DNA of 64,000 nucleotides from Nostoc foliaceum FACHB-393 (GCF_014698505.1 NZ_JACJTD010000027.1:1-64000); one strand, 5' to 3'. Positions 1 to 8,831 are shown, counted from the first letter of the stretch. Notes: generated from the letters alone by a model not told the origin. Numbers and translations: made by a program.

Positions 1-70
1 TCTCCTTAAGAGCCTGCTGTAGCTGAGTAATTTGTTCCGAAGTTAAAAAGTTTTTGGCTGGTGGTGGCAT
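1..70 (-). CDS. IS630-type transposase, N-terminal fragment (runs off left edge)
   Basis: A minus-strand reading frame begins with ATG at 70 and leaves the window at position 1. The 23 visible residues start MPPPAKNFLTSEQITQLQQA. From memory this resembles the start of the helix-turn-helix domain of IS630-family transposases common in Nostoc. It lies about 50 bp beyond the premature stop of the haemagglutinin gene, which suggests an insertion that removed that gene's 3' part. A short inverted repeat (TGCAT..ATGCA) sits at about 92-110 between the two. The family call rests on few residues, and the fragment may belong to an intact or a broken element outside the window. Confidence 0.5.
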   Translation of the reverse strand, partial: MPPPAKNFLTSEQITQLQQALKE

Positions 71-119
71 AGTTAATTTCAATCTATTCTGCATTTATAT
101 TATGCAGCTTAAATGCCGA

Positions 120-1340
120 TTAGCTTATCAATGCAATTGATGCTGTTTGTACCTGTCCTCCATCCTCGATACGCAACTTTCCAGTGGTGATTGTTATGTC
201 ACCGGCCTTTCCAGCAACAGCAGTTGAACTAGACAATGTACTACGTAGCTGGAAATTCTCGAATAAGCGAAAGCTACCAATCACCTTCACAGATTCAGAG
301 GCGGTCACCGTTAAATTTCCCCCTTTCCCCTCAGATGTAGTAGCAGTACTTACTTGTGCACCATCCTTAACAATTAAGTTCTTGCTGGTAATAGTTAATT
401 CTCCTCCATCCCCTCTACCCGTAGCACGAGTTGTCACTAATACATTTCCACCAATAATTTCTACGTTGTTACCCCGCATCTGGATATTGCCTGGACTACC
501 ATCTTTGTTACTAGCATCTACCCGAGATGGAATTTCAGAACCGTTAACAGTTCGCCGGATTAGTTGAATGTTCTTGAAATTTTGGATACCTTCATATCCC
601 AAATGCCAACCTTGGTTTGTTGGTTTCAGCTGGACTAAACTATTACTACCAACACTTCCTAACTCAATTTGCCCCGACACTACTGTTAAATTTCCGCCCT
701 CCAGTATTATGTCACCACCTACAAGTGCCAATGTGTTGCCTGGTTTAATTTGTAGACCAACAGGGTTCGTTAGGCCATCTGGATTTGCTTGAGATTGATT
801 GCGGATCTCACCTACAACTGCTCCGAATTGTAAACCAGTGGGAGCACTAACTGTAAGCAGGGGTGTGGTTTGAGGCTCTGTGGCACTAAACTTTGTACCA
901 TCGGCAAAGCTTAAACTACTCGCCGTACTCGCTACAAATGAACCACCAATGCTTAAAGAAGCATTGGGACCAAAAATAATTCCGTTGGGATTAATCAAAA
1001 ATAGGTTGGCTGTGCCATTAGCTTTAAGGATGCCATCAATATTAGAAATAGATTTACCTGTTACCCGGCTAATAATGTTCTGAACACTGCCAACATTTTT
1101 AAATTCAGCAATGCTATCTTTAATTACGGAAAATTCCTTAAAACTGTGGAATAGATTGCGTCCACCTTGGGATAGAGTTCCACCTTCAATAATTGTGATA
1201 TTGCCCTGTAGTGTAACTTGAGAATTACTAGGTAGAGTAGCATCCTGAGTAATTTGTGCAATAGCAGAGTCTGTAGATAAAAGTATTGCACCACCTATTA
1301 TAACTCCTAGACTTTGGAACCACGCCCAAATATTACTCAT
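120..1340 (-). CDS. Filamentous haemagglutinin N-terminal domain protein, C-terminally truncated
   Basis: This is a secreted adhesin/TpsA-like protein. After a signal peptide (about residues 1-28) comes the haemagglutination-activity domain, with the typical NLFLINPNGIIFGPNAS block near residues 110-127. Then the beta-helix repeats begin (phrases such as GGNLTVTASESV, ITITTGKLRIEDGG). The protein ends at 406 residues in mid-repeat, whereas the paralogue at 2569-5016 has 815 residues and a complete C-terminus. The stop lies close to the transposase-like frame at the left edge, so the 3' half was probably lost to insertion. Such proteins normally cross the outer membrane through a TpsB partner; none is adjacent. 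The product may be non-functional or a shortened exoprotein. Confidence 0.8.
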   Translation of the reverse strand: MSNIWAWFQSLGVIIGGAILLSTDSAIAQITQDATLPSNSQVTLQGNITIIEGGTLSQGGRNLFHSFKEFSVIKDSIAEFKNVGSVQNIISRVTGKSISNIDGILKANGTANLFLINPNGIIFGPNASLSIGGSFVASTASSLSFADGTKFSATEPQTTPLLTVSAPTGLQFGAVVGEIRNQSQANPDGLTNPVGLQIKPGNTLALVGGDIILEGGNLTVVSGQIELGSVGSNSLVQLKPTNQGWHLGYEGIQNFKNIQLIRRTVNGSEIPSRVDASNKDGSPGNIQMRGNNVEIIGGNVLVTTRATGRGDGGELTITSKNLIVKDGAQVSTATTSEGKGGNLTVTASESVKVIGSFRLFENFQLRSTLSSSTAVAGKAGDITITTGKLRIEDGGQVQTASIALIS

Positions 1341-1897
1341 GCCAGATATCGCACCCTTTAAAAGTATTACTAGTTTCTGAATATGTTGAAGCTGTATCTA
1401 TATTAAGCAGTACTTACACAATTTACGTCTTATCAAGTAGAATACATTGAATTTTGGAATCTACGTTTTGCTCTCAATAATTTTAAATGATAGATAGCTA
1501 TTAAATTGATAAAACTTTCTACATTTAAGAATCCAGAGCTGCCAATAAGACAGTGGATAAACACAACAATAAATTGTGTTTATAATAAAAACCTCTATTA
1601 AAAGCAATTTGGTAGGAGTATAATCAGGAACATTTGCTGTAATGCCAACCTAATTGTTGCTAAGTAAACGTCACCATAAATCAGGTACGAAATTAACTTT
1701 TGGAATGAACAGTGTGTAATGTGATCGCAATTTTGATTTCCGACCCCTTCTTGCGGTGACGTGTACTAAATTTCTTTATTGAGAATAAGGTAAGCTTTCA
1801 TGAAACTGCTAGCAATATAATTCAGTTTTGAGCGTAAGCTATTATCCTAATTCTCAATGAAATGATCAAGAAAATAGCAATTAAGTTGACAATACTA
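1341..1897. other. Intergenic region between peptide gene A and truncated haemagglutinin gene
   Basis: An AT-rich stretch of 557 bp without a convincing reading frame on either strand. It separates the small-protein gene (1898-2185) from the downstream haemagglutinin gene, both on the minus strand. It must hold the promoter or leader of the latter if the two are not co-transcribed. I see no clear hairpin terminator or mobile element. Confidence 0.4.
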
Positions 1898-2185
1898 TTA
1901 AGGCGAATCCTTACATATCGTTAGGCCTGTTTTCGGATCAATCCCACAAATTAACCCTTTTAATTTCTTTGGTTGATTTACTCCTAGAGAATTCTGAATC
2001 TCTTGCTGCTCAACAGGAACATTCAATTGAATTGCATCTGGGTCTATAGCACTCTGCAAGCCCAGAGAATTGTCTGCTGAAATACCGTCATTTTCGATCA
2101 CAACACCCTCATCAGAGTTCTTCAGGTCTTCACTCAATTCGTTTTGAATATCATTTGTTAGTTGTTGGGTATTTTGAGAAGTCAT
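1898..2185 (-). CDS. Small acidic protein with leader/variable-Cys-tail layout (copy A)
   Basis: A 95-residue protein without signal peptide or membrane segment, preceded by a good ribosome-binding site (AAGGAG, 10 bp before the ATG). Its N-terminus (MTSQNTQQLTNDIQNEL) aligns residue for residue with that of the protein at 5472-5780. Both also share a V(I/L)Exx G(I/V)xxD..DPxxI block in the middle. The C-terminal 30 residues differ and carry two cysteines (GLICG and TICKDSP). A conserved head with a diverged Cys-bearing tail is the layout of ribosomally made peptide precursors, but no modification enzyme is seen nearby, so this is only a possibility. It lies upstream of a haemagglutinin-like gene, as does its paralogue. 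I do not recognise the family. Confidence 0.65.
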   Translation of the reverse strand: MTSQNTQQLTNDIQNELSEDLKNSDEGVVIENDGISADNSLGLQSAIDPDAIQLNVPVEQQEIQNSLGVNQPKKLKGLICGIDPKTGLTICKDSP

Positions 2186-2356
2186 AGTTTTCTCTCTCCT
2201 TGCAGATTGGTAAATATGTGAACTTATTTTGTAATGTACTAAATTAACCTGACTTCAATTAGTACAGTTTGGCAACAAATGAATCAAAGATACAGAGTCT
2301 AGAGTGGCACGAAAGCATTAGGTTTCTAACGCTCTTGCTAACTCCCATAATTATTA

Positions 2357-2443
2357 CTTCAACTTGCCTAGTAATAATTACGCATTGTGTAACAAAACTT
2401 CATATATTTCTGCCGGATTTCCTTAAAGCATTCATTAATCTAG
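2357..2443. repeat. Duplicated upstream block, copy A
   Basis: About 85 bp (from cttcaacttgcctagtaata to the region ending attaatcta) match 5816-5902 with scattered substitutions and small indels. Both copies lie upstream of a small-protein gene on the minus strand and could hold its promoter. Here the block falls inside a plus-strand frame (2269-2457) that could encode a 62-residue hydrophobic peptide. In the other copy the same frame is broken by stops and indels, so I do not call it a gene. Confidence 0.6.
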
Positions 2444-2568
2444 CTACTGACTTTTGATCACTTGCAAAGAAGCGATGTCTACGACGGGCTATGCTAACGC
2501 ACCACACCTGAGTTTAGTAGAAGGAGCGATCGCATGTATGAAGGTTATTCTGAATAACCGATCGCACT

Positions 2569-5016
2569 TTAATTAGCAGCGCAAGATGTAGCGACGAGTG
2601 AGGAGTTATGGGGCGAGGCAGTGGGAACTTGAGCAACTAGAACCACGTTCCCATTAGCATCTATAATCCATCCTTGGGCTTCCACAATTTGAGTAGGTTC
2701 ATTGACATAATTAACGTTCTGTGGTTTCTCTTCAGTGTTTCTCTGCTTGTGAACAACCACTCTGTTCTGGATACCCTCAGCACGATTCTGACTCTCTGGA
2801 GAGAGTGTGATCCAATCTGCTAGCACTGCATCAGCCATCAATGGCTCTGTCGGATCAGGTGCTAGTCCTCCACGCCCAGTTGCAATAAATGAACTTCTGG
2901 CTATTTTTCCACCAGAATTACAACCAGCAGCAATTTGCTGGGAAGTATCAACCAGATTTACGGGTAGTTCCACTAATCCTTTACTGGGGTCAGCATCTGG
3001 TGAGTTGATTTGTACCGTGCCATTTAATGAAGGGTTTTGTTGAGAAAATGCCGTGATGTCATTTGTTCGCAGGTTAGTCGGGTTTATTTCTTTTGGGTCA
3101 AGTTTCCCTACGTCTGCACGAGTGCGGGGCACAAATCCAAAAATGTTCTTACTGGTGATTGTGATTTTACCACCAGAGTCAGAGAAGGCATTGGCAGTGA
3201 TATCGTTATTTCCGAAGGGGGCAGCGATTAGGAAGCCATTAGGTGCATTGATGATAATATTACCGCCATCTCCACCAAGCCTTGCTGTACCTGCATTAGT
3301 GGTTATTTGACTTTCGCGGCGCATCAATAATAAGTTTTGCACCTGTAGCCTAATATCCCCACCTCGACCTGACTCACTATTAGATGTGAATTTTCCTTTA
3401 TTGTCCAGAAATATGGAGCGAGCGGTTATATTTAAATCGCCTGCTTTCCCTAAGTTATTTGGATCTCCGATATAGATTACATTTTTTCGAGCTTGGCTGC
3501 TCACACTGATTGCAGCCCCATCCTTAATAATCAATTGCCCTGTAGTTAGGGTCAAGTTTCCGCCATCTCCAGGCCCTTCAGTTCCAGAAAACAAGCCACT
3601 GAGCCTAGAACCATTTGGTGAGGTTCCAATTAGTTCTACCGACTCAGTAGCGTTCACCGTCAAGTTTCCTGCTTTTCCTGTATTTGTTGGTGTAAATTGA
3701 TTAAGAATATACCTATATGTGCCCTCAGAACTTGTTGATATTCTTGCCCCTCCTAGGATACGCAACTTTCCAGTATTAATTGTGATGCTACCAGCGTTTT
3801 TATCGCCATAAGTTGCACTAAATAATCCACTGGATATTAAATCACTACCATCTCGGAAGAGAGGAATTAAGGTTCCACTGATTAGTTCCACGGAATCTGA
3901 GGCGTTTATGGTCAATTGGCCATAGAATTGTGCTCCACCTCTGACCACCAACTTCTTAGTAGTGACATTGATATTTCCAAAGTTTCCGGTGGAGAAACTT
4001 TGAGCTAACAGTTGTGCATCTTGTTCAACTACTAAAGACTCAGAGGCGTTCACTGTCAAATTCCCTCCTGATTGCCCTCCAAAGGGATCAACTACGGTTA
4101 GCAAACCGCCACCTACCCGCACAAGCCTGCCTTGCACGTGGATATTACCGCCAGCCTCTCCATGAGTATCTACAGTAGATCGAATTCTATTTAACTTGAT
4201 TAGTTCGACATTCTGGAAATTTTGAACACCTTCATATCCCAATGCCCAACCTTGATTCGTTGGGCTTAAACTGACCAGACTATTACCAGCGACGCTTCCT
4301 AACTCAACTCTTCCTTCCTTTGCAGTTATATTTCCCCCCTCTAGCGTTATATCACCGCCTATAAGTGCCAATGTTTTGCCTTGCTGCACCTGTAGACCAA
4401 CGCCTTGTCTAAAGATATTAACCGCACCATCTGGTTTGGCTTGGGATTGATTTCGGATGGGAGCCGCAGTTGCTCCAAATTGTAAGCCAATGGGAACGCT
4501 TAGTGTCAGTAGAGGTGTAGTTTGAGGAGATGTAGCACTAAACTTTGTACCATCAGCAAAGTTTAAACTATCGGCCGTACTAGCTACAAATGAACCGCCG
4601 ATATTTAAAGAAGCATTAGGCCCAAAAACAATGCCGTTAGGATTAATTAGAAACAGGTTGGCTGTGCCGTTAGCTTTCAGAATGCCATCTATATTAGAAA
4701 TCGAATTGCCACTCACCCGACTGATGATGTTTTGAATATCTATTGCATTATTAAAATGCGCTGTCCTTCCCGCAGAGACAGAAAACTGTTCAAAGCTGTG
4801 GAACAAGTTTGTACCACGAACTGCCCCACCATCAATCTGGTCTATAGGCTGACCATCGATTAGCTTTGGTGTAATAATTGAACTTTCAGATCCAAGTGTG
4901 CCATCTTTTTGTATTTGGGCTAAGGCAAAACTTTCAAAGAAAGTGAGCACTCCAGCAATTGCTAAAGTACTCACGATGCCTATCTCCAAGCACCAACTGC
5001 TTCGGTTTCGATACAT
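2569..5016 (-). CDS. Filamentous haemagglutinin N-terminal domain / S-layer family exoprotein
   Basis: A full-length 815-residue secreted beta-helix protein. It has a signal peptide (about residues 1-33) and a haemagglutination-activity domain with NLFLINPNGIVFGPNAS (about residues 113-130). Long TpsA-type repeats follow (GGNLTVNASES.., ..TGKLRILGGARIS). The C-terminus has the pattern common in cyanobacterial members, with a CNSGG motif and LAPDPTEPLMADAVLADW near residue 720. It is expected at the cell surface or exported by two-partner secretion. The N-terminal 190 codons are closely similar to the truncated gene at 120-1340, so the two are recent paralogues. The upstream neighbour on the same strand is the small-protein gene at 5472-5780, separated by 455 bp that contains two inserted repeats. 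Confidence 0.88.
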   Translation of the reverse strand: MYRNRSSWCLEIGIVSTLAIAGVLTFFESFALAQIQKDGTLGSESSIITPKLIDGQPIDQIDGGAVRGTNLFHSFEQFSVSAGRTAHFNNAIDIQNIISRVSGNSISNIDGILKANGTANLFLINPNGIVFGPNASLNIGGSFVASTADSLNFADGTKFSATSPQTTPLLTLSVPIGLQFGATAAPIRNQSQAKPDGAVNIFRQGVGLQVQQGKTLALIGGDITLEGGNITAKEGRVELGSVAGNSLVSLSPTNQGWALGYEGVQNFQNVELIKLNRIRSTVDTHGEAGGNIHVQGRLVRVGGGLLTVVDPFGGQSGGNLTVNASESLVVEQDAQLLAQSFSTGNFGNINVTTKKLVVRGGAQFYGQLTINASDSVELISGTLIPLFRDGSDLISSGLFSATYGDKNAGSITINTGKLRILGGARISTSSEGTYRYILNQFTPTNTGKAGNLTVNATESVELIGTSPNGSRLSGLFSGTEGPGDGGNLTLTTGQLIIKDGAAISVSSQARKNVIYIGDPNNLGKAGDLNITARSIFLDNKGKFTSNSESGRGGDIRLQVQNLLLMRRESQITTNAGTARLGGDGGNIIINAPNGFLIAAPFGNNDITANAFSDSGGKITITSKNIFGFVPRTRADVGKLDPKEINPTNLRTNDITAFSQQNPSLNGTVQINSPDADPSKGLVELPVNLVDTSQQIAAGCNSGGKIARSSFIATGRGGLAPDPTEPLMADAVLADWITLSPESQNRAEGIQNRVVVHKQRNTEEKPQNVNYVNEPTQIVEAQGWIIDANGNVVLVAQVPTASPHNSSLVATSCAAN

Positions 5017-5104
5017 TAAAAACTTGCACCCAAAAAATAAAAGTATATTGAAATACTGTTCCTTGCTAATTAGGTAAGTAAGTGGGTGAGAATAATTAAA
5101 GGTC

Positions 5105-5180
5105 TGTAGTAATGGCTTCAGCCCTATTTTTTTAAAGGCTGGAGCCGTTGAATACGAACCAATTTAATTAATTTTACATT
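5105..5180. repeat. Dispersed hairpin repeat (gtagt-a-ggct-agcc type)
   Basis: An imperfect inverted repeat (aatggcttcagcc...ggctggagccgtt) is followed by gaaccaatttaattaatttta. The same tail and hairpin head recur at 26414-26475 and, more diverged, at 26575-26660. It looks like a small dispersed intergenic repeat family of Nostoc. Confidence 0.55.
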
Positions 5181-5188
5181 GGGTAACA

Positions 5189-5340
5189 TATAGGAATCAT
5201 ATTTGATTTCTGAAAAAATCTAAGTATTTGTAGGGTGTGTTAGGCGTAAGCCGTAACGCACCAAAGCCTTAAGAATGGTGCGTTACGCTGTCGCTAACGT
5301 ACCCTACGTATCTTTTCAAAAATCAAATACTAGTCCTATA
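5189..5340. mobile_element. MITE-like element with long inverted repeats
   Basis: The 152-bp element begins TATAGGA and ends TCCTATA. Its two arms (about 70 bp each, for example tatttgattt.tgaaaa on the left against ttttcaaaaatcaaata on the right, then GTAGGGT against ACCCTAC) are inverted copies of each other. The centre holds inverted copies of a ggtgcgttacg-type sequence. It encodes nothing and sits between the peptide gene and its haemagglutinin neighbour. The TA-bounded ends would fit mobilisation by an IS630/Tc1-type transposase, which is inference. Confidence 0.7.
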
Positions 5341-5471
5341 GTTTGATTTATTCTTGCCCACTGACTTATAGTGATACTGAAAACTATCTCAGTAGCCTAA
5401 CTAGTAAATGCAAAGTTCAGCATTTTTATACTCACTAGAATAAACTCTTTGCAGTACGAAAACTAATTTAT

Positions 5472-5780
5472 TTAGCAGTTACAGCCGAAAGGGTCGCCAG
5501 TTGAGGGGCAAGGGATACACCATGATTTTTGCACTAGCACAATTCCCTGTTCTGAGCCTCCTGAAATTGCTGGCAATAATTCATTAGGTTGCTGTTTATT
5601 AACTGCATCACCAAATTTTATTTTATTTGGGTCAAGATTGCACTGCCACTGAACGATCAAAGCTCTATCTTCTAATACTCCATACTTCTCAAGCACACTA
5701 TATAAGTCAGCATTATTAACACTTTCAAACAGTTTCTGTTGAATCTCGTCTTGTAACTGCTGTAATGTTTCAGAGTCCAT
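5472..5780 (-). CDS. Small protein with leader-like head and Cys-rich tail (copy B)
   Basis: A 102-residue protein. I prefer the ATG at 5780 over 5792 because MDSETLQQLQDEIQQKL then aligns exactly with the start of the paralogue at 1898-2185. The shared middle block ends in LDPNKIKF. A Gly-Gly pair (AISGG) precedes a tail rich in cysteine (SWCIPCPSTGDPFGCNC: four Cys in the last 17 residues). This resembles a double-glycine leader with a Cys-rich core peptide. No maturase, peptidase-transporter or immunity gene is visible, so a RiPP role is only a hypothesis. Alternatives are a small metal-binding protein or a chaperone for the adjacent haemagglutinin. Confidence 0.65.
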   Translation of the reverse strand: MDSETLQQLQDEIQQKLFESVNNADLYSVLEKYGVLEDRALIVQWQCNLDPNKIKFGDAVNKQQPNELLPAISGGSEQGIVLVQKSWCIPCPSTGDPFGCNC

Positions 5781-5815
5781 AACTGTTTCCATTTATTACA
5801 GGATGTATATAGTCT

Positions 5816-5902
5816 TGCTTCAGCTTTGCTAGTAAGAATTATGCTTAGTGTGATAAAACTTAATATTTTATTGCTGGATTTACTTTAAGCATTGATGAAC
5901 TA
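5816..5902. repeat. Duplicated upstream block, copy B
   Basis: The partner of 2357-2443, located about 35 bp upstream of the ATG of small-protein gene B. Conservation of this block ahead of both paralogues suggests that it contains their promoter or that it was carried along in the module duplication. Confidence 0.55.
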
Positions 5903-5953
5903 TAAGAGCGTACAACTTTGCCTACATTTCTATTCGCCGCCAGTTTCCCCCAT

Positions 5954-6781
5954 TCAATTCTTAATTCCCGTCGCAGCAATACCCTGAATAAACTGACGTT
6001 GACCGATGAGAAATAATACCATCACTGGAACTGTCGCTATTGTTACTGCTGCCATCATCAAGGGCCAATTATTCGTAAATTGTTCCTGAAACTCAGCCAA
6101 TGCCAATTGCACTGTCCTTAATTCGGGACGGGTTGTAAATACCAAAGGCTTAAACAAATCATTCCATTCGCCGATGAAGGTAAACAAAAACAGCGTCACC
6201 AAGGCCGGACGGGCTAAAGGTAACATCACCCGCCACAAGATTTGTAATCTGTTCGCCCCATCTATGGCTGCGGCTTCCTCTAACTCCACGGGAATTGTCT
6301 GGAAATACTGACGTAGCAAGAAAATGCCAAATCCGTTGACAGCAGTGGGTAAAATCAGCGCCCAGTATGTATTTATCAGGTGCCCCCACTTCAAAACCAA
6401 AAAGATGGGAATCACCAATAACTGAAAGGGAATCACCAAAGTTGCTAAAACGATCAATAGCAGTGCTTGGCGTCCCCGAAACTTCAGCCGTGCTAGGGCA
6501 TAACCAGCCAAAGCAGAAGTGACAATCTGAAACGCCGTCACAGCGATCGCTACCAAGGTAGAATTAGCAAACGCCAGCAAAAATTTTCCCTGTTGCCATG
6601 CAACGCGGTAATTAGCTAAAGACCAGTTATTTTTGGACAAATTTTCTGGGCTGGCGGCCGTCGGTGCAAAGGAGGTGAGAAAGACCACAAACAAAGGTAG
6701 TAGAACGATAAATGCCCCTAGCAGTAACACTACTAGGCTCAAAAAATCGCCAGATTTCAGATTCGGGTTTGGTTTAAACAT
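5954..6781 (-). CDS. Carbohydrate ABC transporter permease (MalG/LacG type)
   Basis: A 275-residue inner-membrane protein with six hydrophobic segments. It carries the cytoplasmic EAA loop (VELEEAAAIDGANRLQILWR, about residues 166-185), which contacts the ABC ATPase. The length and the C-terminal QRQFIQGIAATGIK ending are typical of MalG-like permeases for sugars or sugar derivatives. No binding protein, second permease or ATPase gene is in the window, so the substrate is unknown and the gene may be an orphan permease. It is transcribed away from ado with about 180 bp between the two starts. Confidence 0.85.
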   Translation of the reverse strand: MFKPNPNLKSGDFLSLVVLLLGAFIVLLPLFVVFLTSFAPTAASPENLSKNNWSLANYRVAWQQGKFLLAFANSTLVAIAVTAFQIVTSALAGYALARLKFRGRQALLLIVLATLVIPFQLLVIPIFLVLKWGHLINTYWALILPTAVNGFGIFLLRQYFQTIPVELEEAAAIDGANRLQILWRVMLPLARPALVTLFLFTFIGEWNDLFKPLVFTTRPELRTVQLALAEFQEQFTNNWPLMMAAVTIATVPVMVLFLIGQRQFIQGIAATGIKN

Positions 6782-6961
6782 AACTTCAACTGCAAAGCAT
6801 TTGTTTCGCTAGGACTAGAGCATCTTCCCCAGCAACAGTTAATCTATAAACATAGTTACTTGTTAAGTTAAATTAAACCACAGTGATTGTTACCCTCAGT
6901 TCATAGGGTAAATTGAATCCTGGTGTCAAATAATTCAGGTTTACAGGAGTAAACATAAACC

Positions 6962-7660
6962 ATGCAGCAGCTTGCAGACCAATTTAAAGAATTAGATTTC
7001 AAGAGCGAAACATACAAAGATGCTTATAGCCGGATTAATGCGATCGTGATTGAAGGGGAACAAGAAGCCCATGAAAATTACATCACACTCGCCCAACTGC
7101 TGCCAGAATCTCATGATGAATTGATTCGCCTATCTAAGATGGAAAGTCGCCATAAGAAAGGATTTGAAGCTTGTGGACGCAATTTGCAAGTAACCCCAGA
7201 TTTGCAATTTGCTAAGGAGTTTTTCTCTGGGCTACACCAAAATTTTCAAACAGCGGCCGCAGATGGGAAGGTCGTTACTTGCTTGTTGATTCAGTCTTTA
7301 ATTATTGAATGTTTTGCGATCGCAGCATATAACATTTACATCCCTGTTGCCGATGATTTTGCCCGCAAAATCACTGAGGGAGTAGTAAAAGAAGAATACA
7401 GCCATCTAAACTTTGGAGAAGTTTGGTTGAAAGAACACTTTACAGAATCCAAAGCTGAATTAGAGCAAGCAAATCGCCAAAACCTACCTATTGTGTGGAG
7501 AATGCTGAACCAAGTAGAGGGTGATGCCCACACAATGGCAATGGAAAAGGATGCTTTAGTAGAAGACTTTATGATTCAGTACGGTGAAGCATTAAGTAAT
7601 ATTGGTTTCACGACTCGCGATATTATGCGCTTGTCGGCCTACGGACTCATCGCCGCTTAA
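6962..7660 (+). CDS. ado: Aldehyde-deformylating oxygenase (alkane synthesis)
   Basis: A soluble ferritin-like di-iron enzyme of 232 residues, the usual family length. It converts fatty aldehydes to alkanes plus formate using O2 and ferredoxin electrons. Iron ligands are visible in EGEQEAHENY (near 31-40), ESRHKKGF (near 61-68), the Glu in IIECFAIAAYN (near 116), EEYSHLNFGEVW and EGDAHTMAME (His near 182). A ribosome-binding site (tacaggag) precedes the ATG. The partner reductase gene aar follows after 151 bp, and accA lies next, the arrangement conserved in many cyanobacteria. Confidence 0.95.
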   Translation: MQQLADQFKELDFKSETYKDAYSRINAIVIEGEQEAHENYITLAQLLPESHDELIRLSKMESRHKKGFEACGRNLQVTPDLQFAKEFFSGLHQNFQTAAADGKVVTCLLIQSLIIECFAIAAYNIYIPVADDFARKITEGVVKEEYSHLNFGEVWLKEHFTESKAELEQANRQNLPIVWRMLNQVEGDAHTMAMEKDALVEDFMIQYGEALSNIGFTTRDIMRLSAYGLIAA

Positions 7661-7811
7661 AAAATAGTTAGGAGAAAAGCCGGAGACGCTTCGCCTCCGG
7701 TGAGGAATTATGAGTCGTAATGCCAACTCATAACTCCCAACTCCCAACTCTCAACTCCTAAAGCTATTAAATTCCACGCTCTCAAGACAGCATAAGCCTA
7801 ATAATCACTAC

Positions 7812-8831
7812 ATGTTTGGTCTAATTGGACATCTGACTAGTTTAGAACACGCTCAAGCGGTAGCTCAAGAATTGGGATACCCAGAATATGCCGATCAAGG
7901 GCTAGACTTTTGGTGCAGCGCCCCGCCGCAAATTGTTGATAGCATTATTGTCACCAGTGTAACTGGGCAACAAATTGAAGGACGGTATGTAGAATCTTGC
8001 TTTTTGCCAGAAATGCTAGCTAGTCGCCGCATCAAAGCCGCAACGCGCAAAATCCTTAACGCCATGGCCCATGCACAGAAGCATGGCATTAACATCACAG
8101 CTTTAGGCGGATTTTCCTCAATTATTTTTGAAAACTTTAAGTTAGAGCAGTTTAGCCAAGTCCGCAACATTAAACTAGAGTTTGAACGCTTCACCACAGG
8201 AAACACACATACTGCCTACATTATTTGTAAGCAGGTGGAAGAAGCGTCAAAACAACTGGGAATTGATCTATCAAAAGCGACTGTTGCTATATGTGGAGCA
8301 ACTGGGGATATTGGTAGTGCAGTTACACGCTGGCTAGATGCGAAAACAGATGTCCAAGAACTTTTGTTGATCGCCCGCGATCAAGAACGTCTCAAAGAGT
8401 TGCAAGGCGAACTGGGACGAGGAAAAATCATGGGTTTGACAGAAGCACTGCCCCTCGCTGATGTTGTAGTTTGGGTTGCTAGTATGCCCAGAGGCGTGGA
8501 AATTGACCCCACCACATTGAAACAACCCTGTTTGTTGATTGATGGTGGTTATCCTAAAAACTTAGCGACAAAAATTCAGTACCCTGGTGTACACGTGTTA
8601 AATGGTGGAATTGTAGAGCATTCCCTGGATATTGACTGGAAAATTATGAAAATAGTCAATATGGACGTGCCAGCCCGCCAATTGTTTGCTTGTTTTGCCG
8701 AATCAATGCTGCTGGAATTTGAGAAGTTATACACGAACTTTTCGTGGGGACGGAATCAGATTACCGTAGACAAAATGGAGCAGATTGGTCGGGTATCAGT
8801 AAAACATGGATTTAGACCACTGCTGGTTTAA
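7812..8831 (+). CDS. aar: Long-chain acyl-ACP reductase (fatty aldehyde-forming)
   Basis: A 339-residue NADPH-dependent enzyme that reduces acyl-ACP to the fatty aldehyde used by Ado. The Rossmann motif is VAICGATGDIGSAVTRW (about 157-173). The Cys in RQLFACFAE near residue 294 matches the position of the acylated cysteine known in this family. Start and length fit the family. The gap before it contains a GC-rich hairpin (ccggagacgcttcgcctccg) and heptamer repeats, so transcription may be uncoupled from ado. Confidence 0.95.
   Translation: MFGLIGHLTSLEHAQAVAQELGYPEYADQGLDFWCSAPPQIVDSIIVTSVTGQQIEGRYVESCFLPEMLASRRIKAATRKILNAMAHAQKHGINITALGGFSSIIFENFKLEQFSQVRNIKLEFERFTTGNTHTAYIICKQVEEASKQLGIDLSKATVAICGATGDIGSAVTRWLDAKTDVQELLLIARDQERLKELQGELGRGKIMGLTEALPLADVVVWVASMPRGVEIDPTTLKQPCLLIDGGYPKNLATKIQYPGVHVLNGGIVEHSLDIDWKIMKIVNMDVPARQLFACFAESMLLEFEKLYTNFSWGRNQITVDKMEQIGRVSVKHGFRPLLV

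Noticed and set aside
184..1083. Several plus-strand frames opposite the truncated haemagglutinin gene
   Set aside because: They are antisense shadows with Pro/Val/Thr-rich translation typical of the reverse strand of beta-helix repeats.
2269..2457. Hydrophobic 62-residue plus-strand frame upstream of peptide A
   Set aside because: The corresponding region in the duplicated block at 5816-5902 is full of stops and indels, so coding is not conserved. More likely it is promoter sequence of the minus-strand gene.
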